Positions 17,176-24,968 of a stretch of DNA of 64,000 nt are shown piece by piece. The number at the start of each line of letters is the position of its first letter. Within the stretch, counting starts at the first letter, position 1. Made by a program: the position numbers and the translations under genes. The stretch covers positions 4,441,001 through 4,505,000 of the forward strand of contig NC_011071.1 in assembly GCF_000020665.1 (NCBI RefSeq), written 5' to 3'. The notes below the pieces were generated by a model. That model searched no databases. It was not told the origin of the DNA and saw nothing but the letters and a program-made list of their open reading frames with translations. The stretch comes from Stenotrophomonas maltophilia R551-3 (GTDB taxonomy: Bacteria; Pseudomonadota; Gammaproteobacteria; Xanthomonadales; Xanthomonadaceae).

Positions 17176-17189
17176 AGCCGACTGTTAGT

Positions 17190-18212
17190 TGTGATCTCTC
17201 TGTAGGTTGTTCATCCGGGACATCTTTGGAAAATGGTGGTTACCACACCGTTCCAGTCCCCAAAGAGCCCGGATGAACAATCATAAAAATGCCCGTTTGA
17301 CGCCGTTTAGTCGAGCGCTTCTGGTCCGCCGCATCCTCCACGAGGGCCTACGCCCGGAAGAAGCAGCTCAAGCGTGTGGCGTAAGTGTGCGTACGGCCTA
17401 CAAGTGGCTGGCCCGATTCCGCCAGTTCGGGGCACCGGGCCTGGAAAACCGCAGCTCACGGCCTCACCAGACGCCGCATGCCACACCTGCTCCGGTAGTC
17501 GAGCAAATCAAGGAGCACCGCCGTAAGCGGCAGACCTACCTGACCATCTCCAAGGCGCTGGGGGTCGGCCACAGTACGATTTCAAGGCTGATGCGCGCCC
17601 ACGGCCTCAATCGGTTGTGTCGGCTTGATCCGCCCAAGGAGGTCATCCGATACGAATACGATCAGCCCGGAGGGCTGCTGCATCTGGACATCAAGAAGCT
17701 GGGCAACTTCCAGCGGCCAGGGCACAGAACCGATGCCAAGCGCAGGGGAAACGCCGCCGGCGGTGGCTGGGGCTACGTCCACGTGGCCATCGACGATCAC
17801 TCCCGGGTCGCCTTCAGCAGCGTCCACCCCAACGAACAGGGCGAAACCGCCTGTCAGGCGTTGCTGGGCGCTCTGGAGTACTACGCCAGCCTGGGAATCA
17901 CCTTCAAGCGGATCCTGACCGACAACGGTGCCTGCTATCGCTCTACCGCCTTTGCCAAGCTGCTCAAATCCCTTGGGATCAAGCACATCAGAACCAAGCC
18001 CTACACGCCGCGGACCAATGGCAAAGCCGAGCGCTTCATCCAGACCAGCCTGCGCGAGTGGGCTTACGCCTGCGAGTACGCATCCTCGGACCAGCGCAAT
18101 TCCGTGTTGAACCAATGGCTGCACCACTACAACTGGCACCGTCCCCATATGGCGATCGGCGGCCAGCCACCTATCTCAAGAGTACGGCTGAACAACGTAG
18201 TGGGTTTACACA
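17190..18212 (+). mobile_element. IS481-family insertion sequence, complete
   Basis: 1023 bp. The ends are imperfect 28-bp inverted repeats aligned without gaps: TGTGATCTCTCTGTAGGTTG on the left against TGTGTAAACCCACTACGTTG on the right, both continuing TTCAtCCG/TTCAgCCG. A 6-bp target duplication GTTAGT flanks it (17184-17189 and 18213-18218). IS481-family elements start TGT and are known to prefer NCTAGN-like sites; GTTAGT fits with one change. With one target copy removed, the flanks join to AGCCGACT-GTT-AGTCGGCT, a perfect palindrome, so the element sits in the loop of a REP-like hairpin. Confidence 0.92.
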
Positions 18213-18217
18213 GTTAG
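17273..18217 (+). CDS. IS481-family transposase
   Basis: 314 aa from MNNHKNARLTPFSRALLVRR. An N-terminal helix-turn-helix pair (EAAQACGVSVRTAYKWLARF; LTISKALGVGHSTISRLMRA) precedes an integrase-core (rve) DDE domain: first Asp in VAIDDHSR, second in ILTDNGACY, Glu in NGKAERFIQTS. All three catalytic residues and full length are kept, so it could be active. The stop TAG (18215-18217) lies in the target duplication beyond the IS end. The reading frame thus uses the host sequence to stop. Confidence 0.93.
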   Translation: MNNHKNARLTPFSRALLVRRILHEGLRPEEAAQACGVSVRTAYKWLARFRQFGAPGLENRSSRPHQTPHATPAPVVEQIKEHRRKRQTYLTISKALGVGHSTISRLMRAHGLNRLCRLDPPKEVIRYEYDQPGGLLHLDIKKLGNFQRPGHRTDAKRRGNAAGGGWGYVHVAIDDHSRVAFSSVHPNEQGETACQALLGALEYYASLGITFKRILTDNGACYRSTAFAKLLKSLGIKHIRTKPYTPRTNGKAERFIQTSLREWAYACEYASSDQRNSVLNQWLHHYNWHRPHMAIGGQPPISRVRLNNVVGLHS

Positions 18218-18218
18218 T

Positions 18219-18420
18219 CGGCTGCTCTTCCGCCAGACACAGCAAACCCCGCGCTGCGCGCAATAGTCGACTGACAGTCGACTCTACCCACAGCAGGCAG
18301 GACCGGGGACCGGCCGCAGGCCGGGACCCCAGCGCCGAAGGCGCGTGGTAGCGCGGGGCCATGCCCCGCGAGCGCGCAGCGCGGCCAACGGATACAGCCG
18401 CCGGGCATGGCCCGGCGCTA
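18219..18420. repeat. Palindrome cluster right of the IS
   Basis: It holds the right half of the interrupted hairpin, an AGTCGACTG-ACAGTCGACT hairpin, copy 2 of the 60-bp repeat (18291-18351), then a GTAGCGCGGGGC-CAT-GCCCCGCG hairpin and a CGCCGGGC-ATG-GCCCGGCGCTAC hairpin. No gene is seen. Confidence 0.8.
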
Positions 18421-18428
18421 CCGGGCGC

Positions 18429-18779
18429 TCAGTGGCTGGCCTTGTCCCGTTTCCAGCCGCGGTGCTTGATGTCCAGCTGCAGGCTGTACAGCGCGGTGAA
18501 CGCCGGGAACAGGTTCTGCAGCACGCCCACCGAGTCCTGCTTGGCCGAGAACAGGAAGTAGCTCAGCGTCATCAGGCTGCCGACCACGCTCATGTACCAG
18601 AACAGGCGCGGGATGACCGGCTTGCCAGCGCGCTTGGAGGCCACGAACTGGACCAGCCAGCGCCCACCGAACATCAGCGCACCGGTGTAGCCGATCAGTT
18701 TCCAGCCGGTCACATGCAGGCCGGTCCAGTACAGCCAGGTCAGCGGCTGGTCGAGCCAGTGCAGGGCCAGGCCCATCAT
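18429..18779 (-). CDS. Lipid-A-disaccharide synthase N-terminal-like (LAB_N) membrane protein
   Basis: 116 aa, starting MMGLALHWLDQPLTWLYWTG; the second ATG of the pair (18776) is equally possible. Three membrane segments are visible (residues ~10-25, ~30-48, ~62-80). GWKLIGYTGALMFGGRWLVQF and PRLFWYMSVVGSLMTLSYF are the hallmarks of the short LAB_N family, which is usually encoded next to GT2 glycosyltransferases. Its start overlaps the stop of the GT2 gene (ATGA), so the two are translationally coupled and probably work together on a lipid-linked sugar. The exact function is unknown. Confidence 0.82.
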   Translation of the reverse strand: MMGLALHWLDQPLTWLYWTGLHVTGWKLIGYTGALMFGGRWLVQFVASKRAGKPVIPRLFWYMSVVGSLMTLSYFLFSAKQDSVGVLQNLFPAFTALYSLQLDIKHRGWKRDKASH

Positions 18780-19498
18780 CGCTCTTCCACCGCGGTGCGC
18801 TTGCTGCGGGTGATCAGCCACGCCACGCCGCGCAGGTCACGGATGCCGACCAGCGCACGGCCCAGGTTGTTGTACTTGGAAACGCCGGCGGTACGGTGGC
18901 GATGGTTGACCGGCACGCTGGTGGTCTTCCAGCCGGCACGCTGCATCAGCGCTGGCAGGTAGCGGTGCATGTGGTCGAAATACGGCAGGTCGAGGAACGC
19001 GCTGCGCTCGAACAGCTTGATACCACAGCCGGTGTCGGGGGTGTCATCGCGCAGCATGCGTGCGCGGATGGCATTGGCCCACTTGCTGGCCCAGCGCTTG
19101 CTGCCGCTGTCCTGGCGGTTGACGCGCCAGCCGGCGAACAGCTTCACCTGCGCCGCTGCGGCATCACGTGCAGCCAGCAGCTTGGGAATGTCGGCAGGAT
19201 CGTTCTGCCCGTCACCATCGAGAGTCGCGATCCACGGCGCCAGGGCGTGCTTGACGCCGGTGCGCACCGCCGTGCTCTGCCCACTCTGGTTCACGTGGTG
19301 CAGCACCCGCAGTTCCGGGGTGGTGGCCTTCAGGCCCTGCAGCACTGCCAGGGTGTCATCGCGCGAGTGGTCATCGATGTAGACGATCTCGAACGGCAAG
19401 CGGCCACGCAGAGCAGCGGTGATTTCGGCCACCAGTGGCGCGACGTTGTCGCGCTCGTTGAACACGGGGACGACGACGGAAAGCTCGGGTTGGCTCAT
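18776..19498 (-). CDS. Family 2 glycosyltransferase (DPM1/ArnC-like)
   Basis: 240 aa, GT-A fold. The N-terminus LSVVVPVFNERDNV and VYIDDHSRDDT (nucleotide-sugar binding), and TLDGDGQNDPADIPKL (DxD metal motif near residue 95), are typical of dolichyl/undecaprenyl-phosphate sugar transferases. No C-terminal membrane helices are present; the coupled LAB_N protein may supply membrane attachment. The likely reaction is transfer of a sugar from a nucleotide donor to a lipid phosphate at the inner membrane. Confidence 0.85.
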   Translation of the reverse strand: MSQPELSVVVPVFNERDNVAPLVAEITAALRGRLPFEIVYIDDHSRDDTLAVLQGLKATTPELRVLHHVNQSGQSTAVRTGVKHALAPWIATLDGDGQNDPADIPKLLAARDAAAAQVKLFAGWRVNRQDSGSKRWASKWANAIRARMLRDDTPDTGCGIKLFERSAFLDLPYFDHMHRYLPALMQRAGWKTTSVPVNHRHRTAGVSKYNNLGRALVGIRDLRGVAWLITRSKRTAVEER

Positions 19499-19588
19499 GG
19501 GGGGACTCGGCCAAGAGGGAACAAAGACCGCGCATTCTCCGAAGCCAAGGTTATCCGAAGATGAATCCGGCTGTGTGAGGATCCCTCC

Positions 19589-20554
19589 TCAGGCGCGGTC
19601 GCCAAAATACTCGCGGCACCACTGCACGACGGGCGGCAGCCCCGCTTCGATCGGGGTCACCGCGTCGAAGCCGAATGCGTCATGTGCACGCCGGGTATCC
19701 GCCATCGTGCGCACCATGTCGCCCGGCTGCATCGGCTTGTAGACCTTCTGCGCAGGGCGGCCGGCAGCCTGCTCGATCACGCTGATGAAGCGCTCCAGCT
19801 CGACCGGCGTATGGTTGCCGAGGTTGAACACCCGGTGCGGCACCGGACCATCGGCCGGATGCGCGAGCGCGCCGAGGATACCGGCCACGATGTCGGAGAC
19901 ATGTGTGAAGTCGCGCTGCATGCGGCCTTCGTTGAACACATCGATCGGCCGCCCGGCCAGCACCGCGCGCGAGAACAGCAGCGGCGCCATGTCCGGCCGG
20001 CCCCACGGGCCATACACGGTGAAGAAGCGCAGGCCGGTGGCATGCAGGCCGTACAGCTGTGCGTAGGTGTAGGCCATCAGCTCGTTGGCCGCCTTGGTCG
20101 CCGCGTACAGCGAGCGCGGCTGGTCCACGCGCTGGTCTTCGGAAAACGGCGGCGTGGCCGAATCACCGTAGACCGAGCTGCTGGAGGCATACACCAGATG
20201 CTGCACGCCACGGTGGCGGCACAGCTCGAGCATGTTGACGAAGCCGATCAGATTGCTGTCGACGTAGGCCTGCGGGTTTTCCAGCGAATAGCGCACGCCC
20301 GCCTGTGCAGCCAGATGGATCACCGCCGTCGGCTTCACCTCGTCGAACAGCGCGGCCAGGCCCTGCTGGTCGGTCAGGTCGAGGGTGCGCAGGTCCAGCG
20401 TCGGGCACAGCGCGGCCACGCGGTCGCGCTTGATCTGCGGGTCGTAGTAGTCGTTGAAGTTGTCCAGGCCGACCACGGACTGGTCGGCCTCCAGCAGCGC
20501 GCGGGCGGTGTAGGCACCGATGAAGCCGGCAGCGCCGGTGAGCAGGATGGTCAT
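19589..20554 (-). CDS. NAD-dependent nucleotide-sugar epimerase (UDP-glucuronate 4-epimerase-like)
   Basis: 321 aa extended short-chain dehydrogenase. GAAGFIGAYTAR (GxxGxxG, residues ~7-18) binds NAD. VVGLDNFNDYYDPQIKRDR is the hallmark of the UDP-glucuronate 4-epimerase group, and the catalytic YAATK is near residue 150 with Ser in YASSSSVYG. It probably supplies UDP-galacturonate or a related sugar for surface polysaccharide or lipid A modification, in line with the GT2/LAB_N pair just downstream (90 bp). Confidence 0.87.
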   Translation of the reverse strand: MTILLTGAAGFIGAYTARALLEADQSVVGLDNFNDYYDPQIKRDRVAALCPTLDLRTLDLTDQQGLAALFDEVKPTAVIHLAAQAGVRYSLENPQAYVDSNLIGFVNMLELCRHRGVQHLVYASSSSVYGDSATPPFSEDQRVDQPRSLYAATKAANELMAYTYAQLYGLHATGLRFFTVYGPWGRPDMAPLLFSRAVLAGRPIDVFNEGRMQRDFTHVSDIVAGILGALAHPADGPVPHRVFNLGNHTPVELERFISVIEQAAGRPAQKVYKPMQPGDMVRTMADTRRAHDAFGFDAVTPIEAGLPPVVQWCREYFGDRA

Positions 20555-20599
20555 GGCAGGGCCTGGAAGCAGAAGTACAGGCCCCTGATGTTACCGGCC

Positions 20600-21325
20600 T
20601 CAGAACAAACCGAAACGCTTCTTCGCCACGTTGACGCGGCCAGGCTCGATCACATCCTTGATGTCCTTGGCGTCGAAACGGTCCAGCAGGGTCTCGGCGT
20701 CCTTCTTCAGCTTCAGGTCCATCTCCTGCGGATACAGCGGCACGATGGCCATGAACTGGATGATCTTGCCATCGTCCAGCTCCAGCGAGCCGAAGTCGTC
20801 CGGAGTGGTGACCGGCGGCAGCACGATGGCCCCGTCGAACCCCACGCCATCGGCATACGGCTCGGACGGATGACCGTTGGGAATGGTGTGACCGAAGCCC
20901 AGCCAGGTGTCGTACTCGTGCGGCAGCCGCGCCAGCGTCTTCAGCAGACGCACCGGCCAGTAGTTGCGCTCATCCTCGAAGGCGCCATCGCTGATCGGCC
21001 AGTCGGCCGGCAGGGTCACCATCAACTCCATGTACGCCGAGCCGGGTGCACCTTCGGGCAGGGTCATCGGCAGATCGCTCATGCCCGAGGTCACCAGGCG
21101 CAGATAAGGATGGGCTTCGGTGGCCGGCACCACGTGCACATCGATATGCACGATGTCGGAGATGATTTCGTGGAAGACCCCGGAGACGGGCCCCAGATGG
21201 CGCTCGATATGCGCGCTGATCGCCTCGATGTGTTCTTCGCCGTGCGCCGGCGTGAAGTCCTTCTCGCGGCTGTGCACGAGGATCGGGCTGCCGCCCGGGC
21301 TGACGTTGTCTACTTCAATGGTCAT
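20600..21325 (-). CDS. Suppressor-of-fused (SUFU) domain protein
   Basis: 241 aa from MTIEVDNVSPGGSPILVHSR. The HIDVHVVPATEAHPYLRLVTSGMSDLPM segment (residues ~55-85) and NYWPVRLLKTLARLPHEYDTWLGFGHTIP (residues ~120-150) identify the bacterial SUFU domain. The C-terminal third (FMAIVPLYPQEMDLKL) also belongs to the family. No signal peptide or membrane helix is present. Bacterial members are often immunity or regulatory proteins near toxin loci, but no toxin gene is visible here, so the role is open. The start is chosen at 21325 because upstream residues are low-complexity. Confidence 0.83.
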   Translation of the reverse strand: MTIEVDNVSPGGSPILVHSREKDFTPAHGEEHIEAISAHIERHLGPVSGVFHEIISDIVHIDVHVVPATEAHPYLRLVTSGMSDLPMTLPEGAPGSAYMELMVTLPADWPISDGAFEDERNYWPVRLLKTLARLPHEYDTWLGFGHTIPNGHPSEPYADGVGFDGAIVLPPVTTPDDFGSLELDDGKIIQFMAIVPLYPQEMDLKLKKDAETLLDRFDAKDIKDVIEPGRVNVAKKRFGLF

Positions 21326-21449
21326 GTCCTGCTCCCTGGATGGGCCACGGGCCGGAGAGCAGTGCATCCCCCGGCGCGCGCGGCGGTGCGTTCCCTGTCA
21401 ATTACAGGACGCGGCGGGAACAGGCCGCACCCCTGTCACTGCGCCGGGC

Positions 21450-22373
21450 TCAGCCCTGGCGCGTGCGCAGCTTTTCCAGCACACCGTCCAGGGTATCCAG
21501 GTCGGTGTAATGGATGATCAGCTTGCCCTTGCCACCGCGGCCGTGGCTGATCGCCACCTTGGCACCCAGCGATTCGGACAGCTCGGTTTCCAACGAAGCG
21601 ATATCGGCCTGCTGCACCTTCGGCGTGGCCACCGGACGGTTGCTCGGCACCTTGCCGGCGGCGAAGGCCTGCGCACGGCGCTCGACCTCACGCACCGACC
21701 AGCCTTCATCGGCCGCTTCCTGCGCCAGCTTGCCGGCCAGCTCGGGGGCCAGGGTCAGCAGCGCGCGGGCGTGGCCCATTTCCAGGCGGCGGGTTTCCAG
21801 CAGCAGGCGGATCGCCACCGGCAGCTCCAGCAGGCGCAGCAGGTTGGACACCGCCGCGCGCGAGCGGCCGACGGCCTCGGCGGCCTCGGCATGGGTCAGG
21901 GTGAATTCGCTGATCAGGCGCTGCAGCGCCTCGGCTTCTTCCAGCGGGTTGAGGTCTTCGCGCTGGATGTTCTCGATCAGCGCCATCGCGATGACGGTGC
22001 GGTCTTCCAGCTCGCGCACCACCACCGGCACTTCGTCCAGGCCGGCCAGCTGAGACGCACGCCAGCGGCGTTCACCGGCGACGATTTCGTAGTTGCCCGC
22101 CGGCAGCTGGCGCACCAGGATCGGCTGGATCACGCCCTGCGACTTGATCGAGTCGGCCAGCTCGGACAGCTTGCCCTCGTCCATCTCGCGGCGCGGCTGG
22201 TACTTGCCCGGCTGCAGCTGGCCCACGGCCAGCTTGCGCAGCACTTCACCCGGCAACGGTTCGATCACCGCGGTACTGGCCTGCACCTGGCTGACCGCAC
22301 CCTTGGGACCCAGCAGGGCATCCAGGCCACGGCCGAGGCCTCGCTTCTTGGCTGCCGGCTTGCTGCTGGTCAT
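21450..22373 (-). CDS. parB: Chromosome-partitioning protein ParB
   Basis: 307 aa. The N-terminus KKRGLGRGLDALLG is the ParA-stimulating tail. The ParB/Srx domain includes LQPGKYQPRREMD and the CTP-binding GERRWRA motif (residues ~105-135), followed by the helix-turn-helix (LTHAEAAEAVGRSRAAVSNL, residues ~180-200) and the C-terminal dimer domain ending LDTLDGVLEKLRT. It spreads from parS and positions the origin region. It overlaps parA (ATGA). Confidence 0.96.
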   Translation of the reverse strand: MTSSKPAAKKRGLGRGLDALLGPKGAVSQVQASTAVIEPLPGEVLRKLAVGQLQPGKYQPRREMDEGKLSELADSIKSQGVIQPILVRQLPAGNYEIVAGERRWRASQLAGLDEVPVVVRELEDRTVIAMALIENIQREDLNPLEEAEALQRLISEFTLTHAEAAEAVGRSRAAVSNLLRLLELPVAIRLLLETRRLEMGHARALLTLAPELAGKLAQEAADEGWSVREVERRAQAFAAGKVPSNRPVATPKVQQADIASLETELSESLGAKVAISHGRGGKGKLIIHYTDLDTLDGVLEKLRTRQG

Positions 22374-23170
22374 CAGACGGTCTCCACGGCCTTGCCGGCC
22401 TTGTTGCGTTCGTTGTTGCGGCGGATGATCTCGCCGGCCAGGCCCAGGTAGGCCACGCCACCGCGCGAGGCGCGGTCGTAGCCGACGATGCTCTGGCCAT
22501 GGCTGGGTGCCTCGGCCAGGCGCACGTTGCGCGGCACGATGGTGCGGAACACGCGGTCGCCGAAGTGCTCGGTGAGCTCGGCCGAGACCGCGTTGGCCAG
22601 GTTGTTGCGCACGTCGAACATGGTGCGCAGCACGCCTTCGATCTCCAGCGCCGGGTTGAGGTTGGCACGCAGCGCTTCGATGGTTTCCACCAGCGCGCTC
22701 AGGCCTTCCAGCGCGTAGTACTCGCACTGCATCGGCACGATCACCGAGTCGGCGGCGGCCAGCGCGTTGAGCGTCAGCAGCGACAGCGCCGGCGGGCAGT
22801 CGATCAGGATGTAGTCGTACTCGTCGCGGATCGGCGCCAGCGCACGCTTCAGGCGCTGCTCGCGCTCGCTCTGCGCCATCAGCTGGATCTCGGCCGCAGT
22901 CAGGTCGATGTTGCCCGGCAGCAGGTCGTAGCCTTCGGCCGTCTGCACGCGCACATCGGCGGCGCTGGACTCGCCCAGCAGCAGATCGTAGGTGGAGGAG
23001 ACCAGCTCGCGCTTGTCCACGCCACTGCCCATGGTCGCGTTGCCCTGCGAATCCAGGTCGACCAAGAGCACGCGCTTGGGTGCGTTGGCCAGGGAAGCGG
23101 CCAGGTTGACGGCGGTCGTGGTCTTGCCGACGCCACCCTTCTGGTTGGCGATGGCGATGATGCGGGCCAT
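22373..23170 (-). CDS. parA: Chromosome-partitioning ATPase ParA
   Basis: 265 aa, starting MARIIAIANQKGGVGKTTTA. The deviant Walker A KGGVGKTT is at residues 11-18, Walker A' VDLDSQGNAT near residue 40, and Walker B ILIDCPP near residue 120. Length and start fit chromosomal Soj/ParA. It forms an operon with parB and follows rsmG by 112 bp, the classic rsmG(gidB)-parA-parB arrangement often near the replication origin. Confidence 0.96.
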   Translation of the reverse strand: MARIIAIANQKGGVGKTTTAVNLAASLANAPKRVLLVDLDSQGNATMGSGVDKRELVSSTYDLLLGESSAADVRVQTAEGYDLLPGNIDLTAAEIQLMAQSEREQRLKRALAPIRDEYDYILIDCPPALSLLTLNALAAADSVIVPMQCEYYALEGLSALVETIEALRANLNPALEIEGVLRTMFDVRNNLANAVSAELTEHFGDRVFRTIVPRNVRLAEAPSHGQSIVGYDRASRGGVAYLGLAGEIIRRNNERNKAGKAVETV

Positions 23171-23282
23171 GCGGGTGTGCCTCGTCGACGTGTGCTGGGA
23201 CCGGTCATTATGCGTACAACCGGCCCCTTGCGGAAATCGTGAATCGCCAACCCGTTGTTCCACAAGGGGCTGGCGACGGGAA

Positions 23283-23921
23283 TCAGGGACCTGTAACGGT
23301 GACCAGGTGGCGTTCGCCGGCCAGGCCGGGCACGCTCAGCGGGGTCACCTCGCGCACCTGCCAACCAGCCGGCAGCTCCGCGATCTCTTCATGCGGGTAG
23401 ACGCCCTTCATGGCCAGCAGCACGCCACCGGGGCGCAGCAGGTGGCCACCAACGCGGACGATGCCCGCCAGGGTGTCCATCGCGCGCGCGGTCAGCTGGT
23501 CGTAGTGGCCAGCTTCGTCCAGCGCCTCGGCGCGCGATTCGGCCACGCGGGCATTGCCCAGACCGAGCTGGCGCACGGCCTCGCGCATGAAGCGCGCCTT
23601 CTTGCCGTTGCTCTCCACCAGGGTGACCTGCAGGCCCGGGCAGGCGATCGCCAGCGGGATGCCGGGCAAGCCGGGACCGGTACCGAGGTCGGCCAGGCTG
23701 CCATCAGCCACGAACGGCTGCATCGCCAGCGAGTCGAGCAGGTGGCGGGTGACCATCTCCTGCGGGTCGCGGATGGCGGTGAGGTTGTAGGTGCCGTTCC
23801 AGCGGTGCAGCAGGGCCAGGTATCGCAGCAGCGGCGGCGCCAGCGCGGCGTCCAGGCCCATGCTGGCCAGGCCCTGTTCCAGCGTGGCAGCCACGCTGGC
23901 GGGAAGTGGGTGTTCGCTCAT
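23283..23921 (-). CDS. rsmG: 16S rRNA (guanine527-N7)-methyltransferase RsmG
   Basis: 212 aa. [20 protein letters not shown] (residues ~72-92) is the SAM-binding motif and [28 protein letters not shown] the family signature before it. It methylates G527 of 16S rRNA; loss gives low-level streptomycin resistance in other bacteria. First gene of the rsmG-parA-parB cluster. Confidence 0.95.
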   Translation of the reverse strand: MSEHPLPASVAATLEQGLASMGLDAALAPPLLRYLALLHRWNGTYNLTAIRDPQEMVTRHLLDSLAMQPFVADGSLADLGTGPGLPGIPLAIACPGLQVTLVESNGKKARFMREAVRQLGLGNARVAESRAEALDEAGHYDQLTARAMDTLAGIVRVGGHLLRPGGVLLAMKGVYPHEEIAELPAGWQVREVTPLSVPGLAGERHLVTVTGP

Positions 23922-23960
23922 GCCGACATTATCGCCGGTTTTGCGCGCTGATTCCCCGCT

Positions 23961-24587
23961 TCAGTGCGGATACCAGGCCAGAGCAGCGCGGAATTGCCCG
24001 GTGGCCTGCCATTCGTGCAGATGCCAGCGCGCGGCCACGCCCAGTTCCGGGTCGCACCAGCGCAGGTGCAGGGCGCCATCGGCCCCCGGGGCCAGCTGCA
24101 GGCGGTGCAGGCCGAACGAGATGCCCTGCCCGTGTGCCTTCAGCATGGCTTCCTTGGCGCACCACACGCGGAAGAACCAGTGCTCGCGCCCGGCCTCGTC
24201 CAGGCTTTCCAGCCAGGCCACTTCCTCGGGGTGGAAGAAGCGCTGCACGATCTCCATCAGGCGGGCCCGCGGCCGCAGCAGCTCCAGGTCGACGCCCAAC
24301 CGCACGCCCTCGCCCAGTGCCACCAGCAGCACCTCGCCACTGTGGCTCCAGCCGGTGCCGTAGTGGGCCAGCGCGCCGCTCAGCTCCGGCCGGCCCTTGT
24401 CATCGCGAACCAGTGGCAGCGCCTCCGGGTCGGTGCCCAGCGCCTGCGCCAGCACCTGCCGCGCCTGCGGTTCGCCGCGGTGGCCCGGCACGTGCGGGCG
24501 CCGCCAGACCGTCACCGGCCCAAAGCGCCACGGGCCGTCAAGGGTGGCTGGCAGGCTCATCCGCACGCGCCCATCACGCAATTGCAC
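23961..24587 (-). CDS. 4'-phosphopantetheinyl transferase (Sfp/AcpT type)
   Basis: 208 aa. LGVDLELLRPRA gives the Mg-binding Asp/Glu pair (near residue 98), and FFRVWCAKEAMLKAHGQG is the W-(C/T)-xKEAxxK signature (near residue 140). The N-terminal half carries KGRPELSGALAHYGTGWSHSGE, equivalent to the KPxxxx...NLSHS substrate region. It transfers phosphopantetheine from CoA to carrier proteins of fatty-acid, polyketide or peptide synthesis. No synthase genes are near. The start at 24587 is uncertain; MSLPATLDG at 24560 is the alternative. Confidence 0.85.
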   Translation of the reverse strand: MQLRDGRVRMSLPATLDGPWRFGPVTVWRRPHVPGHRGEPQARQVLAQALGTDPEALPLVRDDKGRPELSGALAHYGTGWSHSGEVLLVALGEGVRLGVDLELLRPRARLMEIVQRFFHPEEVAWLESLDEAGREHWFFRVWCAKEAMLKAHGQGISFGLHRLQLAPGADGALHLRWCDPELGVAARWHLHEWQATGQFRAALAWYPH

Positions 24588-24644
24588 GACGGGTTCACAG
24601 CCATGCGCGTCAACTGGTCACAGTTCCCCACCGGAGGTTCGATC

Positions 24645-24896
24645 ATGGGCATCATCGTTTGGCTGATCGTCGGCGGCATCGTAGGCTGGCTGGCCAGCAT
24701 CATCATGAAGCGCGATGCCCAGCAGGGCATCATCCTCAACATCGTGGTCGGCATCGTCGGCGCGCTGATTTCCGGCTGGCTGTTCGGCGGCGGCATCAAC
24801 GAAGCGATCACCATCCGCACCTTCCTGTTCTCGCTGATCGGTGCGGTGATCCTGCTGGCGATCGTCAACCTGTTCACCCGCAAGAGCATACGCTGA
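24645..24896 (+). CDS. GlsB/YeaQ/YmgE-family membrane protein
   Basis: 83 aa from MGIIVWLIVGGIVGWLASII, with CGGAGGTTC as ribosome site. Three hydrophobic helices (residues ~2-20, ~30-48, ~60-77) and glycine-rich GGIVGWLAS and GIVGALISGWLFG segments define this transglycosylase-associated stress-protein family. Inner-membrane location; molecular function unknown. Palindromes follow it. Confidence 0.88.
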   Translation: MGIIVWLIVGGIVGWLASIIMKRDAQQGIILNIVVGIVGALISGWLFGGGINEAITIRTFLFSLIGAVILLAIVNLFTRKSIR

Positions 24897-24902
24897 CGCG
24901 GC

Positions 24903-24927
24903 GGTCGTGCCGGCCGCTGGCCGGCAG
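24903..24927. repeat. REP/SMAG hairpin, GTGCCGGCC stem type
   Basis: GTCGTGCCGGCC-GCT-GGCCGGCA; the leading GTAG has become GTCG. It lies between converging genes. Confidence 0.75.
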
Positions 24928-24968
24928 ACGCATCACAACGGGCCCGGCATTTGTCGGGCCCCGTTCGT

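Noticed and set aside
23240..23275. Possible parS site near parA (TTGTTCCAC followed by AAGG)
   Set aside because: Only half of the TGTTNCACGTGNAACA-type palindrome is present; no full parS was found in the window.
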